DNA of 6,639 bases from Hyphomicrobiales bacterium (GTDB taxonomy: Bacteria > Pseudomonadota > Alphaproteobacteria > Rhizobiales > Devosiaceae): contig WFOP01000064.1 in assembly GCA_015487985.1 (NCBI GenBank), positions 1-6,639 on the forward strand, written 5' to 3'. Each line of letters begins with the position of its first letter. The first letter of the stretch is position 1. A program made the position numbers and the translations under genes. The notes under the pieces are model-generated. The model had not been told where the DNA came from. It made no database searches and saw only the letters and a list, made by a program, of their open reading frames with translations. Shown here one piece after another: positions 1-6,020 of the stretch.

Positions 1-27
1 GATGTGGACAGTTCGGCGGCCGAATAA
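1..27 (+). CDS. possible C-terminal end of an upstream gene (partial)
   Basis: Frame 1 reads DVDSSAAE and then TAA at 25-27. A small acidic, Ala/Ser-rich tail is plausible for the end of a protein with a disordered C-terminus, and a terminator-like hairpin follows about 50 bases later, which fits a gene ending here. In many alphaproteobacteria a DUF4167 protein precedes clpB, so that is one candidate, but eight residues cannot identify it. Frame 2 is also open to a stop at 50-52, so the frame choice is not secure. Confidence 0.25.
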   Translation, partial: DVDSSAAE

Positions 28-78
28 TTTGAAAAACTGTTGTTTTGACTAAGAGACGGGCCTGTTTTTCCATCGGGC

Positions 79-107
79 GGCCCTTGAAGGGGCCATGTTT
101 TGTTTTT
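79..107 (+). terminator. intrinsic terminator-like hairpin for the upstream gene
   Basis: GGCCC at 79-83 pairs with GGGCC at 90-94 (a T·G pair can extend the stem to six), leaving a loop around TTGA. Three bases later there is a T-rich run (98-107, one G inside). Stem plus U-tract is the usual rho-independent pattern, although the stem is short and the ATG between stem and tract weakens it. It lies between a possible stop at 25-27 and the clpB leader. Confidence 0.45.
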
Positions 108-139
108 CTATCTTTTTTATAAAAAAAACGTTCCTATAT
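83..139 (+). promoter_or_regulatory. candidate heat-shock (sigma-32 type) promoter region of clpB
   Basis: CTTGAA at 83-88 matches the -35 core of sigma-32 promoters. About 18 bases downstream, positions 107-113 (TCTATCT) match six of seven of a CYTATNT-type alphaproteobacterial heat-shock -10. A perfect CYTATNT match (CCTATAT) is at 133-139 but has no good CTTG at the right distance, only CTTTTT at 112-117. Either could drive clpB, which is normally under sigma-32 control in proteobacteria. The -35 sits in the loop of the hairpin at 79-94. No experiment-like evidence separates the two options. Confidence 0.35.
113..126. repeat. AT-only palindrome in the clpB promoter region
   Basis: Six T, then A-T, then six A form a perfect 14-base palindrome (113-126), with two more A at 127-128. 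It lies directly upstream of the CCTATAT at 133-139. It may act as an UP-like or bent A/T tract, or as the U-rich tail of the hairpin at 79-94. Both are inference. Confidence 0.4.
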
Positions 140-258
140 CTAGGTGGTAAGGCGTGCCGATACGCGGGCGCCAACATACTTAGATGCTTCAGGCGGTTCC
201 ATTGTGCCGGATTTTTCGGGCGGTGGGGGCGTGCTAAAGAAAACAGGAGCCAGATATT

Positions 259-2856
259 ATGGAACAGCAAAAATTTACTGATCGGGCGGCGGGTTTTATT
301 CAAAGTGCCCAGACAGCAGCCCTGACCAACGGACATCAGCAGTTTGTCCCGTTGCACCTTCTCAAGGTTTTAATGGATGACAGCCAGGGTATGGCGTCGG
401 GTCTGATTGAAAAATCAGGTGGTGATGCGGCCCGGGTGCGCCGGGCAGTTGAAACAGAAATGAAAAAAATCCCGTCGGTTTCGGGGGGGAATTCTCAGAC
501 TTATCTCAGCCGGGAAATGGCCCGGGTTATTGAAACGGCTGAAAAAGTGGCCAAGAAGGCTGGTGATTCCTACATCACCGTCGAGCGGCTGTTATTGGCG
601 CTGGTTCTGGAAAAAGATACGGATGCGGGCAAAATCCTTGCGGATGCGGGGTTGAGTGCGGCCAATTTGAACAGTGCTATAAATGATTTGCGTAAAGGGC
701 GGGCGGCGACTTCTTCTTCAGCGGAAGAGAGCTATGATGCTTTGAAAAAATATGCACGGGATCTGACTGAAGATGCCCGTGAAGGCCGGCTGGACCCGGT
801 TATCGGGCGGGACGAGGAAATTCGTCGCACCATTCAGGTTTTGTCACGGCGCACAAAAAACAATCCGGTTCTGATCGGGGAACCCGGGGTGGGCAAAACG
901 GCAATTGCCGAAGGGCTGGCGCTGCGTATCGTTAACGGGGATGTGCCCGAAAGCCTTAAAAACAAATCCCTGATGGCCCTTGATATGGGGGCGCTGATCG
1001 CCGGGGCGAAATATCGGGGTGAATTTGAGGAACGGCTTAAGTCGGTTCTTAATGAGGTGACCGATGCTGACGGGCAGATCATATTGTTTATTGATGAAAT
1101 GCACACGCTGGTGGGGGCAGGCAAAGGGGACGGGGCCATGGATGCCTCCAATCTTCTCAAGCCCGCTTTGGCGCGCGGTGAATTGCATTGCGTGGGCGCG
1201 ACCACGCTTGATGAATATAAAAAGCACGTGGAAAAAGATGCGGCACTGGCGCGTCGGTTTCAGCCTGTTATCATTGCCGAATCAACCGTTGAAGATACGA
1301 TTTCCATTCTTCGCGGGCTGAAGGAAAAATATGAGCTTCACCACGGGGTGCGTATATCTGACGGCGCGCTGGTGGCGGCGGCGACTTTGTCCAACCGTTA
1401 TATATCCGATCGATTTTTGCCCGACAAAGCCATCGACCTGATGGATGAGGCGTCGGCACGCTTGCGCATGGCGGTGGATTCAAAGCCTGAGGAACTGGAT
1501 GAACTCGATCGCCGGATCATGCAGTTGAAAATTGAACGCGAAGCGCTCAAAAAAGAAAAGGATGAGGCATCCAAGAACCGTCTTGGCAAACTCGAAGACG
1601 AGTTGGCCAGTCTCGAAGACGAATCAAATGCTCTTACCCAGCGCTGGACCCAGGAAAAACAACGGCTGGCCGGATCCACCAAGCTCAAGGAAGAGCTTGA
1701 TATGGCCCGCACCCAGTTGGAAGCCGCCCAGCGGGACGGGGATTTGGAGCGGGCCGGGGAGCTTGCCTATGGCATCATTCCCGATCTGGAACTCTCCCTG
1801 AAAGAGGCGGAAGCTGCCGGGAATACCGGCGAGAATGAGCTTGAGGCAAATGCGATGGTGGAGGAAGTGGTTTCTCCTGACCATATTGCGCAGATCGTTT
1901 CGCGCTGGACCGGTATTCCGGTGGACAAAATGCTCGAGGGTGAACGCGAAAAACTCCTCAGGATGGAAGATGAACTGGGTAAAAGGGTTATCGGCCAGTC
2001 CGAGGCTGTGGAGGCGGTTTCCAAAGCCGTACGCCGGGCGCGCGCGGGTTTGCAGGATCCCAACCGGCCCATTGGTTCGTTCATATTTCTTGGTCCCACC
2101 GGTGTGGGCAAAACAGAACTTACCAAGGCGCTGGCGCAGTTTTTGTTTGATGATGAAACAGCCATGGTCCGTCTTGATATGTCGGAATTTATGGAAAAAC
2201 ACTCCGTGGCCCGTTTGATCGGTGCCCCGCCGGGATATGTGGGGTATGATGAGGGGGGCGTGCTGACCGAAGCTGTACGACGTCGACCCTATCAGGTGGT
2301 TTTGTTCGATGAGATCGAAAAAGCCCATCCCGATGTGTTTAACGTTTTGTTGCAGGTTCTGGATGATGGCCGGTTGACGGACGGGCAGGGCCGAACGGTG
2401 GATTTCCGCAACACGCTGATTATCATGACTTCCAATATCGGCTCTGAATATCTTTCGGAGTTGGGGGACGGGGACAGTGTGGAAATGGTTCGGGGCAAGG
2501 TCATGGATATGCTCAGAGCATCGTTCAGGCCCGAGTTCTTGAACCGGATTGATGAAACATTGTTGTTTCACCGTCTGGAACGCAAACATATGGGGGCTAT
2601 TGTTGATATTCAGTTTGCCGATCTGCAAAAATTGCTCGCAGAGCGTGATATCACAATTTCTCTAAGTGAGGCAGCGCGGGAATGGCTGGCGGAACACGGA
2701 TATGACCCCGCCTATGGTGCGCGGCCCCTTAAACGTGTTATTCAACGTTCGGTTCAGGACCAGTTGGCGGAACTGGTGCTGGCGGGGAAAGTTGAAGATG
2801 GCAACCATTTGAAAGTGGATGCAGGGGAAGACGGGTTGACAATCAAGGCTGAATAA
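259..2856 (+). CDS. clpB: ClpB, ATP-dependent protein disaggregase (Hsp100)
   Basis: ClpB is a cytosolic hexameric AAA+ machine that, with DnaK/DnaJ/GrpE, pulls polypeptides out of aggregates after heat or other stress. The 865 residues are full length and all modules are visible: N-terminal Clp repeat domain (about 1-145); NBD1 with Walker A GEPGVGKT at 207-214, pore-loop Tyr252, Walker B Asp279-Glu280 and arginine fingers Arg332/Arg333; a charged coiled-coil M-domain (about 410-530); NBD2 with Walker A GPTGVGKT at 612-619, pore loop GYVG with Tyr660, Walker B Asp684-Glu685, Arg763 in the [10 protein letters not shown] motif, and sensor-2 GAR with Arg822. The M-domain separates it from ClpA/ClpC, and there is no IGL/IGF ClpP-docking loop that I can see. 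CAGGAG at 244-249, nine bases before the ATG, fixes the start. Likely heat-shock controlled and monocistronic, since a strong terminator follows. No missing catalytic residue was found. Confidence 0.98.
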   Translation: MEQQKFTDRAAGFIQSAQTAALTNGHQQFVPLHLLKVLMDDSQGMASGLIEKSGGDAARVRRAVETEMKKIPSVSGGNSQTYLSREMARVIETAEKVAKKAGDSYITVERLLLALVLEKDTDAGKILADAGLSAANLNSAINDLRKGRAATSSSAEESYDALKKYARDLTEDAREGRLDPVIGRDEEIRRTIQVLSRRTKNNPVLIGEPGVGKTAIAEGLALRIVNGDVPESLKNKSLMALDMGALIAGAKYRGEFEERLKSVLNEVTDADGQIILFIDEMHTLVGAGKGDGAMDASNLLKPALARGELHCVGATTLDEYKKHVEKDAALARRFQPVIIAESTVEDTISILRGLKEKYELHHGVRISDGALVAAATLSNRYISDRFLPDKAIDLMDEASARLRMAVDSKPEELDELDRRIMQLKIEREALKKEKDEASKNRLGKLEDELASLEDESNALTQRWTQEKQRLAGSTKLKEELDMARTQLEAAQRDGDLERAGELAYGIIPDLELSLKEAEAAGNTGENELEANAMVEEVVSPDHIAQIVSRWTGIPVDKMLEGEREKLLRMEDELGKRVIGQSEAVEAVSKAVRRARAGLQDPNRPIGSFIFLGPTGVGKTELTKALAQFLFDDETAMVRLDMSEFMEKHSVARLIGAPPGYVGYDEGGVLTEAVRRRPYQVVLFDEIEKAHPDVFNVLLQVLDDGRLTDGQGRTVDFRNTLIIMTSNIGSEYLSELGDGDSVEMVRGKVMDMLRASFRPEFLNRIDETLLFHRLERKHMGAIVDIQFADLQKLLAERDITISLSEAAREWLAEHGYDPAYGARPLKRVIQRSVQDQLAELVLAGKVEDGNHLKVDAGEDGLTIKAE

Positions 2857-2911
2857 CCCCCCACTTGCAGCGATCAAAGCGTTTGAAGGATTTCCCTTCA
2901 GATCAATATGG

Positions 2912-2951
2912 AACGGTCCCGGTTTGTTTGCCGGGGCCGTTTATTTGATTT
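2912..2951 (+). terminator. rho-independent terminator of clpB
   Basis: AACGGTCCCGG (2912-2922) pairs along 11 positions, one of them T·G, with CCGGGGCCGTT (2931-2941) around an 8-base T-rich loop. A T-rich stretch (TTATTTGATTT, 2941-2951) follows. It lies 56 bases after the clpB stop. A smaller hairpin, TGAAGG (2884-2889) with CCTTCA (2895-2900), precedes it without its own T-tract. Confidence 0.85.
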
Positions 2952-2953
2952 CA

Positions 2954-2968
2954 GCGCCTGTTTGGCGC
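2954..2968. repeat. short inverted repeat upstream of the ICL/PEPM-family gene
   Basis: GCGCC (2954-2958), TGTTT, GGCGC (2964-2968) is a perfect 5-bp inverted repeat directly after the clpB terminator and about 50 bases before the next start codon. It could be an operator for the next gene. A TATATG at 2974-2979 is a weak -10 candidate, but no convincing -35 lies at the proper spacing. Such a short repeat can occur by chance. Confidence 0.3.
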
Positions 2969-3018
2969 AAAGCTATATGGGGACCTGATGTCTGGGGCCT
3001 CAATCAGGAGTTGAAAAT

Positions 3019-3849
3019 ATGAATATTGCCAAGACATTTCGTGACCTTCATATCAGTGGCGATCCGTTTATTCTGGCAAACGCGTGGGATATTGGTTCGG
3101 CGCGGATGTTGGCAGGCCTGGGGGCCAAGGCGCTTGCCACGACCTCGGCAGGCTTTGCCTTTACCCAAGGGCTGCCGGATGTGGAGCATTTAAGCCGGGA
3201 AAATTCGATTGCACATGGCAGAAAGTTTGTTGAAGCGACGCCTTTGCCGGTGAGTGCCGACCTTGAAAACGGCTACGGGCATGGGCCGGAGGATGTGGCA
3301 ACAACCATTGAACTGGCGGTTGAAGCGGGACTTGCGGGCTGTTGTATCGAGGACACGATGTTGCCGGGCGATGCACCTTACAGGTTTTCAGATGCTGTGG
3401 CGCGGATTGAAGCGGGGGTTTTTGCGGCCCGTGAAGCGGAAAAGAAACATGGCGTTGATTTTGTGCTGACGGCGCGGGCGGATGGCATGATGCTGGGGCA
3501 TTATGGTTTGAGCGAAGCCATTTTGCGCCTCAAGGCTTTTGAGGCGGCGGGGGCGGATGTGCTTTATGCCCCGGTGCCCCCGGATATGGAGGCGCTGGCT
3601 GAAATCTGTCGGGCGGTGCAAAAGCCGGTCAATGCCTTGTGCGTGGCGGACTTTACCAAAATCAGTGTGGCGGATTTTGCCAATATCGGGGTTGCGCGTA
3701 TTTCTCTTGGCTCGACACTGGCGCGGGCCACCCACAAGATAATTCTGGATAGTGCCAGGGCAATGTTTGAGCGGGGGGATATGCGCCAATTGGGGCAGAG
3801 CGCCAGCAGTGATGTTGTTGATGCCTTGTTAAAAAAATATATCAGCTAG
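3019..3849 (+). CDS. isocitrate lyase/PEP mutase superfamily protein, substrate unknown
   Basis: This 276-residue protein is a full-length single-domain member of the ICL/PEPM superfamily, TIM-barrel enzymes that make or break C-C or P-C bonds next to a carboxylate using Mg2+. Visible signatures are NAWDIGSAR (21-29), TTSAGFAF (41-48), SADLENGYG (79-87) whose Asp81 and Glu83 sit where PrpB and PEP mutase have the metal-site Asp pair, Glu111-Asp112 in CCIEDT, and Arg153 in LTARADG. The flexible KKCGH/KRCGH loop with the catalytic Cys of isocitrate and methylisocitrate lyases is absent, so those activities are unlikely. Related proteins are often labelled carboxyvinyl-carboxyphosphonate phosphorylmutase without direct proof. 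AGGAG (3006-3010), eight bases upstream, supports the ATG. It is flanked by a terminator and by hairpins, so it is probably transcribed alone. The superfamily is clear; the reaction is not. Confidence 0.9.
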   Translation: MNIAKTFRDLHISGDPFILANAWDIGSARMLAGLGAKALATTSAGFAFTQGLPDVEHLSRENSIAHGRKFVEATPLPVSADLENGYGHGPEDVATTIELAVEAGLAGCCIEDTMLPGDAPYRFSDAVARIEAGVFAAREAEKKHGVDFVLTARADGMMLGHYGLSEAILRLKAFEAAGADVLYAPVPPDMEALAEICRAVQKPVNALCVADFTKISVADFANIGVARISLGSTLARATHKIILDSARAMFERGDMRQLGQSASSDVVDALLKKYIS

Positions 3850-3887
3850 GCAGAATAGTCTGCCAAAACAGGGGGCAAAGCCTCTGT
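3849..3887 (+). terminator. two tandem hairpins after the ICL/PEPM-family gene
   Basis: GGCAGA (3849-3854) and TCTGCC (3859-3864) form a perfect 6-bp stem with an ATAG loop, beginning at the last base of the stop codon. ACAGGGG (3868-3874) then pairs with CCTCTGT (3881-3887), with one G·T pair. Neither is followed by a T-tract, so they may protect the mRNA 3' end or act as a weak terminator rather than a classical one. Confidence 0.35.
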
Positions 3888-3930
3888 GTCCCGTTGCATA
3901 TCTCTTTATGCCCTGTGCCCTGTTGCACAT
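3884..3930 (+). repeat. imperfect 18-base direct repeat upstream of the cytochrome c gene
   Basis: CTGTGTCCCGTTGCATAT (3884-3901) and CTGTGCCCTGTTGCACAT (3913-3930) agree at 15 of 18 positions, and all three differences are T/C changes. The copies start 29 bases apart, close to three helical turns. This arrangement suggests tandem binding sites for a regulator of the downstream cytochrome c/MFS pair, or a small local duplication. No family of binding site was recognised. Confidence 0.6.
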
Positions 3931-3951
3931 CACATTGTGATGGGCTGCTAT
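3923..3951 (+). promoter_or_regulatory. weak candidate promoter for the cytochrome c gene
   Basis: TTGCAC (3923-3928) is a reasonable sigma-70 -35, and 17 bases later lies TGCTAT (3946-3951), which matches only half of the -10 consensus. The spacer holds the palindrome at 3928-3942, a usual place for a repressor or MerR-type activator. The poor -10 would fit a promoter that needs an activator, but this is inference. Confidence 0.25.
3928..3942. repeat. perfect 15-base palindrome, candidate operator
   Basis: CATCACA, a central T, and TGTGATG form a perfect inverted repeat with 7-base arms. It overlaps the end of the second direct repeat and lies about 70 bases before the cytochrome c start. 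The arms are in the opposite order to a CRP site (TGTGA...TCACA), and it does not match the FNR box TTGAT...ATCAA, so no known regulator is assigned. Confidence 0.5.
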
Positions 3952-4009
3952 GTTGATCTGCCCGGTTTTTGTATAGACAATGATATGTGAAAAGTTTTGC
4001 GGGGGTGTT

Positions 4010-4501
4010 ATGGAAAATTTCCGATATTATCTGGCTGCGGCCCTATTGGTCATTCTTGGCGGTGCGGGGTGGTGGATTTATCAGGGGCAACAGGTTGTTG
4101 CCAAGCCGGGCGCGCTTTTTTTCCCTGAAGATATTCAGCTTGTTGCCAAGGGGCAGGAGCTTTATGGCGCCAGGTGCGCTGCCTGCCACGGGGTTAATCT
4201 TGAAGGAGCTGCGGACTGGAAAACGCCGGGGGCAGACGGATTGTTGCCGGCACCACCCCATGATGAAACCGGCCATACATGGCACCATCCCGATGAAATG
4301 TTGTTCGGGATTACAAAATTTGGTCTGGCGGAGTTCGCCAATCTTGAAAATTTCAAGACCAATATGCCAATTTACAAGAATATCATGAGCGATGAGGAAA
4401 TTATTGCGGTATTTTCCTATATCAAGTCCACCTGGCCGCCTGAAATTCAGGCGGGACATGACGAATTGAACAGGCAGAACTTTGAGGCAAAAAGCCAATA
4501 G
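4010..4501 (+). CDS. membrane-anchored class I cytochrome c, monoheme
   Basis: The 163-residue product begins with a short polar stretch and a hydrophobic segment (about 7-24, rich in Ala, Leu and Gly, then WW) that would send it through Sec and probably keep it anchored, heme side in the periplasm. The heme motif CAACH is at 56-60 (Cys56, Cys59 and proximal His60). Met119 in TNMPIYK is the likely sixth ligand, followed by the C-terminal helix (about 127-140) and a TWPPEI motif. It should carry single electrons to or from a partner that is not encoded here. An in-frame ATG at 3980 would add ten residues (MICEKFCGGV), but it has no ribosome-binding site and puts charge and two Cys before the signal segment. 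The start at 4010 gives a normal signal anchor, although its G-rich SD-like stretch (4001-4005) is poorly spaced. The MFS gene follows after 58 bases. Similar cytochromes occur beside copper and other metal-resistance genes; any such role here is inference. Confidence 0.9.
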   Translation: MENFRYYLAAALLVILGGAGWWIYQGQQVVAKPGALFFPEDIQLVAKGQELYGARCAACHGVNLEGAADWKTPGADGLLPAPPHDETGHTWHHPDEMLFGITKFGLAEFANLENFKTNMPIYKNIMSDEEIIAVFSYIKSTWPPEIQAGHDELNRQNFEAKSQ

Positions 4502-4530
4502 GGTGTTTGAATTTCCGGCCTTACTACCAG

Positions 4531-4560
4531 TGGGAACAAATAGGTGCTAGGTTTGTCCCA
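4531..4560 (+). promoter_or_regulatory. hairpin/inverted repeat reaching the MFS start codon
   Basis: TGGGAACAAA (4531-4540) is complementary to TTTGTCCCA (4552-4560) along nine pairs with one bulged A. The 3' arm ends on the first base of the ATG at 4560. The loop (4541-4551) contains both AGGTG and AGG, the only Shine-Dalgarno-like sequences. The element could present or hide the ribosome-binding site, or be an operator in DNA form. Function is inference. Confidence 0.5.
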
Positions 4561-5903
4561 TGATCGCAGTTCTTGGAAATAAGGTATTTGCCCGGCTGTT
4601 TTCAGCTCAGGTCATTGCCCTGTTGGGGACGGGCCTGCTGACGGTGGCGCTTGGACTTCTTGCCTTTGATCTGGCGGGGGAAAAGGCCGGGGCAGTATTG
4701 GGCACAGCCTATGGGATAAAGATGATTGCCTATGTGGGGCTGGCGCCGGTGGCCAGCGCCATTGCACAAAAGCTGCCGCGCAGGGCCGTGCTTGTGGGGG
4801 CTGACCTGATACGGGCCTCGGTGGCGCTGTTTCTGCCGTTCATTGATTCAATCTGGCAAATCTATGTGCTGATTTTTGTATTGCAGGCCGCTTCGGCAAC
4901 TTTTACCCCGGCTTTTCAGGCAGTGATCCCGGATATATTGCGGGATGAAAAAGACTACACAGTCGCGCTTTCCCTGTCCCGGCTGGCCTATGATCTGGAG
5001 AATTTGCTCAGCCCGGCTCTGGCGGCCCTGTTCTTGTTGTTTGTGAGCTATTCGTGGTTGTTTGGCGGTACGGTTATCGGTTTCGTTGCTTCTGCTGTTC
5101 TGGTGCTGTCCGTAAAATTGCCGGCGCGTCTGAGCGGGGGCAGGGAGCGCCCGTTTGTCGAGCGTCTGACCTGGGGCATGCGCATTTATCTGGCAACACC
5201 CAGATTGCGCGGACTGCTGGCATTAAATCTGACAGCGGCGGCGGCGAGTGCGTTTGTGCTGGTCAATACCGTTGTCATTGTGCTGGCCGGTTATCAGGCA
5301 AGTCAGAGCGAAGTGGCCTATGCGATGGCGGCGTTTGGCGGTGGTTCGATGCTCAGCGCACTGGTTTTGCCGCGTTTGCTTGAAACATTAACCGATCGGC
5401 CCGTGATGGTCACCTCAGCGCTTTTGTTAGCCGGGTTGACGCTGGGCTGGGGCTTGTATGTCCTGTTCAATGGATTGCCCCCGTGGTGGTTGTTTCTGGC
5501 TGGCTGGGGTGTTGCGGGGATGCTTTATTCTGCGGTTCTGACCCCCTCTGGCCGGTTGCTACGAAATTCGGCCCATGCCGAGGATCGCCCGGCGGTTTTT
5601 TCCGCCCAGTTTGCGCTTTCGCACGGGTGCTGGCTCATTACCTATCCAATTGCAGGATGGGCGGGGGAGGCTTTTGGCATGGCGCTGGCAATGATTATTC
5701 TCGGGACCATAGCATTGCTTGGCGCGGTGGTGGCGATGCTGGTCTGGCCGGCCAATGAACCTGCGGAACTTGAGCATGAACATCCCGATTTGCCGGCAGA
5801 TCATCCCCTGTTTGAAAAATATCCGGCAACGGGTGCACGCAATCGCCACGCCCATGTTTTTGTTATTGATGATGAACACCGGGTTTGGCCCACCAACGGA
5901 TAG
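4560..5903 (+). CDS. MFS transporter with His-rich C-terminal tail, possible metal or drug exporter
   Basis: This 447-residue inner-membrane protein has about twelve hydrophobic segments (roughly 13-38, 45-70, 75-95, 98-122, 150-168, 170-188, 215-243, 252-270, 283-303, 308-328, 345-367 and 371-396), with a polar loop at about 189-214 between the halves. This is the layout of major facilitator proton-coupled exporters, and the general style fits the MFS_3 group that includes EntS-like and NreB-like proteins. Helix 5 carries RLAYDLENLLSPALA (141-155), a conserved-looking region. The last 48 residues form a polar cytosolic tail with six histidines (406, 408, 415, 430, 432, 440) and the motif VIDDEHRVWP; His-rich tails in NreB-type nickel exporters suggest metal binding, but the substrate is not proven. 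An in-frame stop at 4548-4550 leaves ATG 4560 as the earliest ATG; its SD is weak (AGG at 4549-4551). Probably co-transcribed with the cytochrome c gene. Confidence 0.9.
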   Translation: MIAVLGNKVFARLFSAQVIALLGTGLLTVALGLLAFDLAGEKAGAVLGTAYGIKMIAYVGLAPVASAIAQKLPRRAVLVGADLIRASVALFLPFIDSIWQIYVLIFVLQAASATFTPAFQAVIPDILRDEKDYTVALSLSRLAYDLENLLSPALAALFLLFVSYSWLFGGTVIGFVASAVLVLSVKLPARLSGGRERPFVERLTWGMRIYLATPRLRGLLALNLTAAAASAFVLVNTVVIVLAGYQASQSEVAYAMAAFGGGSMLSALVLPRLLETLTDRPVMVTSALLLAGLTLGWGLYVLFNGLPPWWLFLAGWGVAGMLYSAVLTPSGRLLRNSAHAEDRPAVFSAQFALSHGCWLITYPIAGWAGEAFGMALAMIILGTIALLGAVVAMLVWPANEPAELEHEHPDLPADHPLFEKYPATGARNRHAHVFVIDDEHRVWPTNG

Positions 5904-6020
5904 GGGGCGTCACCTGAATTGAGGCGCAACAGGCACGATCATGCGGCGGGCAAGATGCTTTTTTGGAAAGGCTCCGTTGCGGTGAATGGCCAGCACCATC
6001 CCTGAATAACCGGCGCCGCC
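5904..6020. other. convergent intergenic region between MFS and M23 genes
   Basis: These 117 bases separate two genes pointing at each other. A run of six T lies at 5959-5964, but no convincing stem precedes it, and no A-run serves as a U-tract for the minus-strand gene. I see no clear terminator, RNA gene or repeat here. On the minus strand the M23 frame stays open for 36 codons beyond its TAG (to TGA at 5910-5912), which I treat as chance. Confidence 0.5.

Noticed and set aside
95..325. 76-codon plus-strand frame overlapping the clpB start.
   Set aside because: It lies in the promoter and leader, has no clear ribosome-binding site, and runs out of frame into the ClpB N-terminus.
690..760. 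Internal translation start giving a short ClpB isoform, as known for E. coli ClpB.
   Set aside because: No in-frame ATG or GTG with a ribosome-binding site occurs between the N-domain and NBD1; the ATG ATG near 732 is out of frame.
1624..2628. Long open frame of 334 codons on the minus strand inside clpB.
   Set aside because: It lies fully antisense to a highly conserved ClpB coding region, has no recognisable domain, and is explained by the codon pattern of the plus strand.
3928..3942. Palindrome read as a CRP or FNR site.
   Set aside because: The half-sites are in the wrong order for CRP (TCACA first) and lack the TTGAT/ATCAA halves of FNR.
3980..4009. Earlier in-frame ATG for the cytochrome c gene, adding ten residues.
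   Set aside because: No ribosome-binding site precedes it, and the added residues (with two Cys and charges) spoil an otherwise normal signal anchor. The later ATG at 4010 is preferred, though its SD is also weak.
5913..5964. Possible terminator for the MFS gene ending in six T at 5959-5964.
   Set aside because: Only a 3-bp stem (GCA/TGC) can be made nearby; no stable GC-rich hairpin abuts the T-run.
5910..6020. In-frame continuation of the M23 frame for 36 codons after its TAG, as possible stop readthrough or a small protein.
   Set aside because: Such an open stretch is expected by chance in GC-rich DNA, the sequence matches nothing I recognise, and the peptidase domain is complete before the stop.
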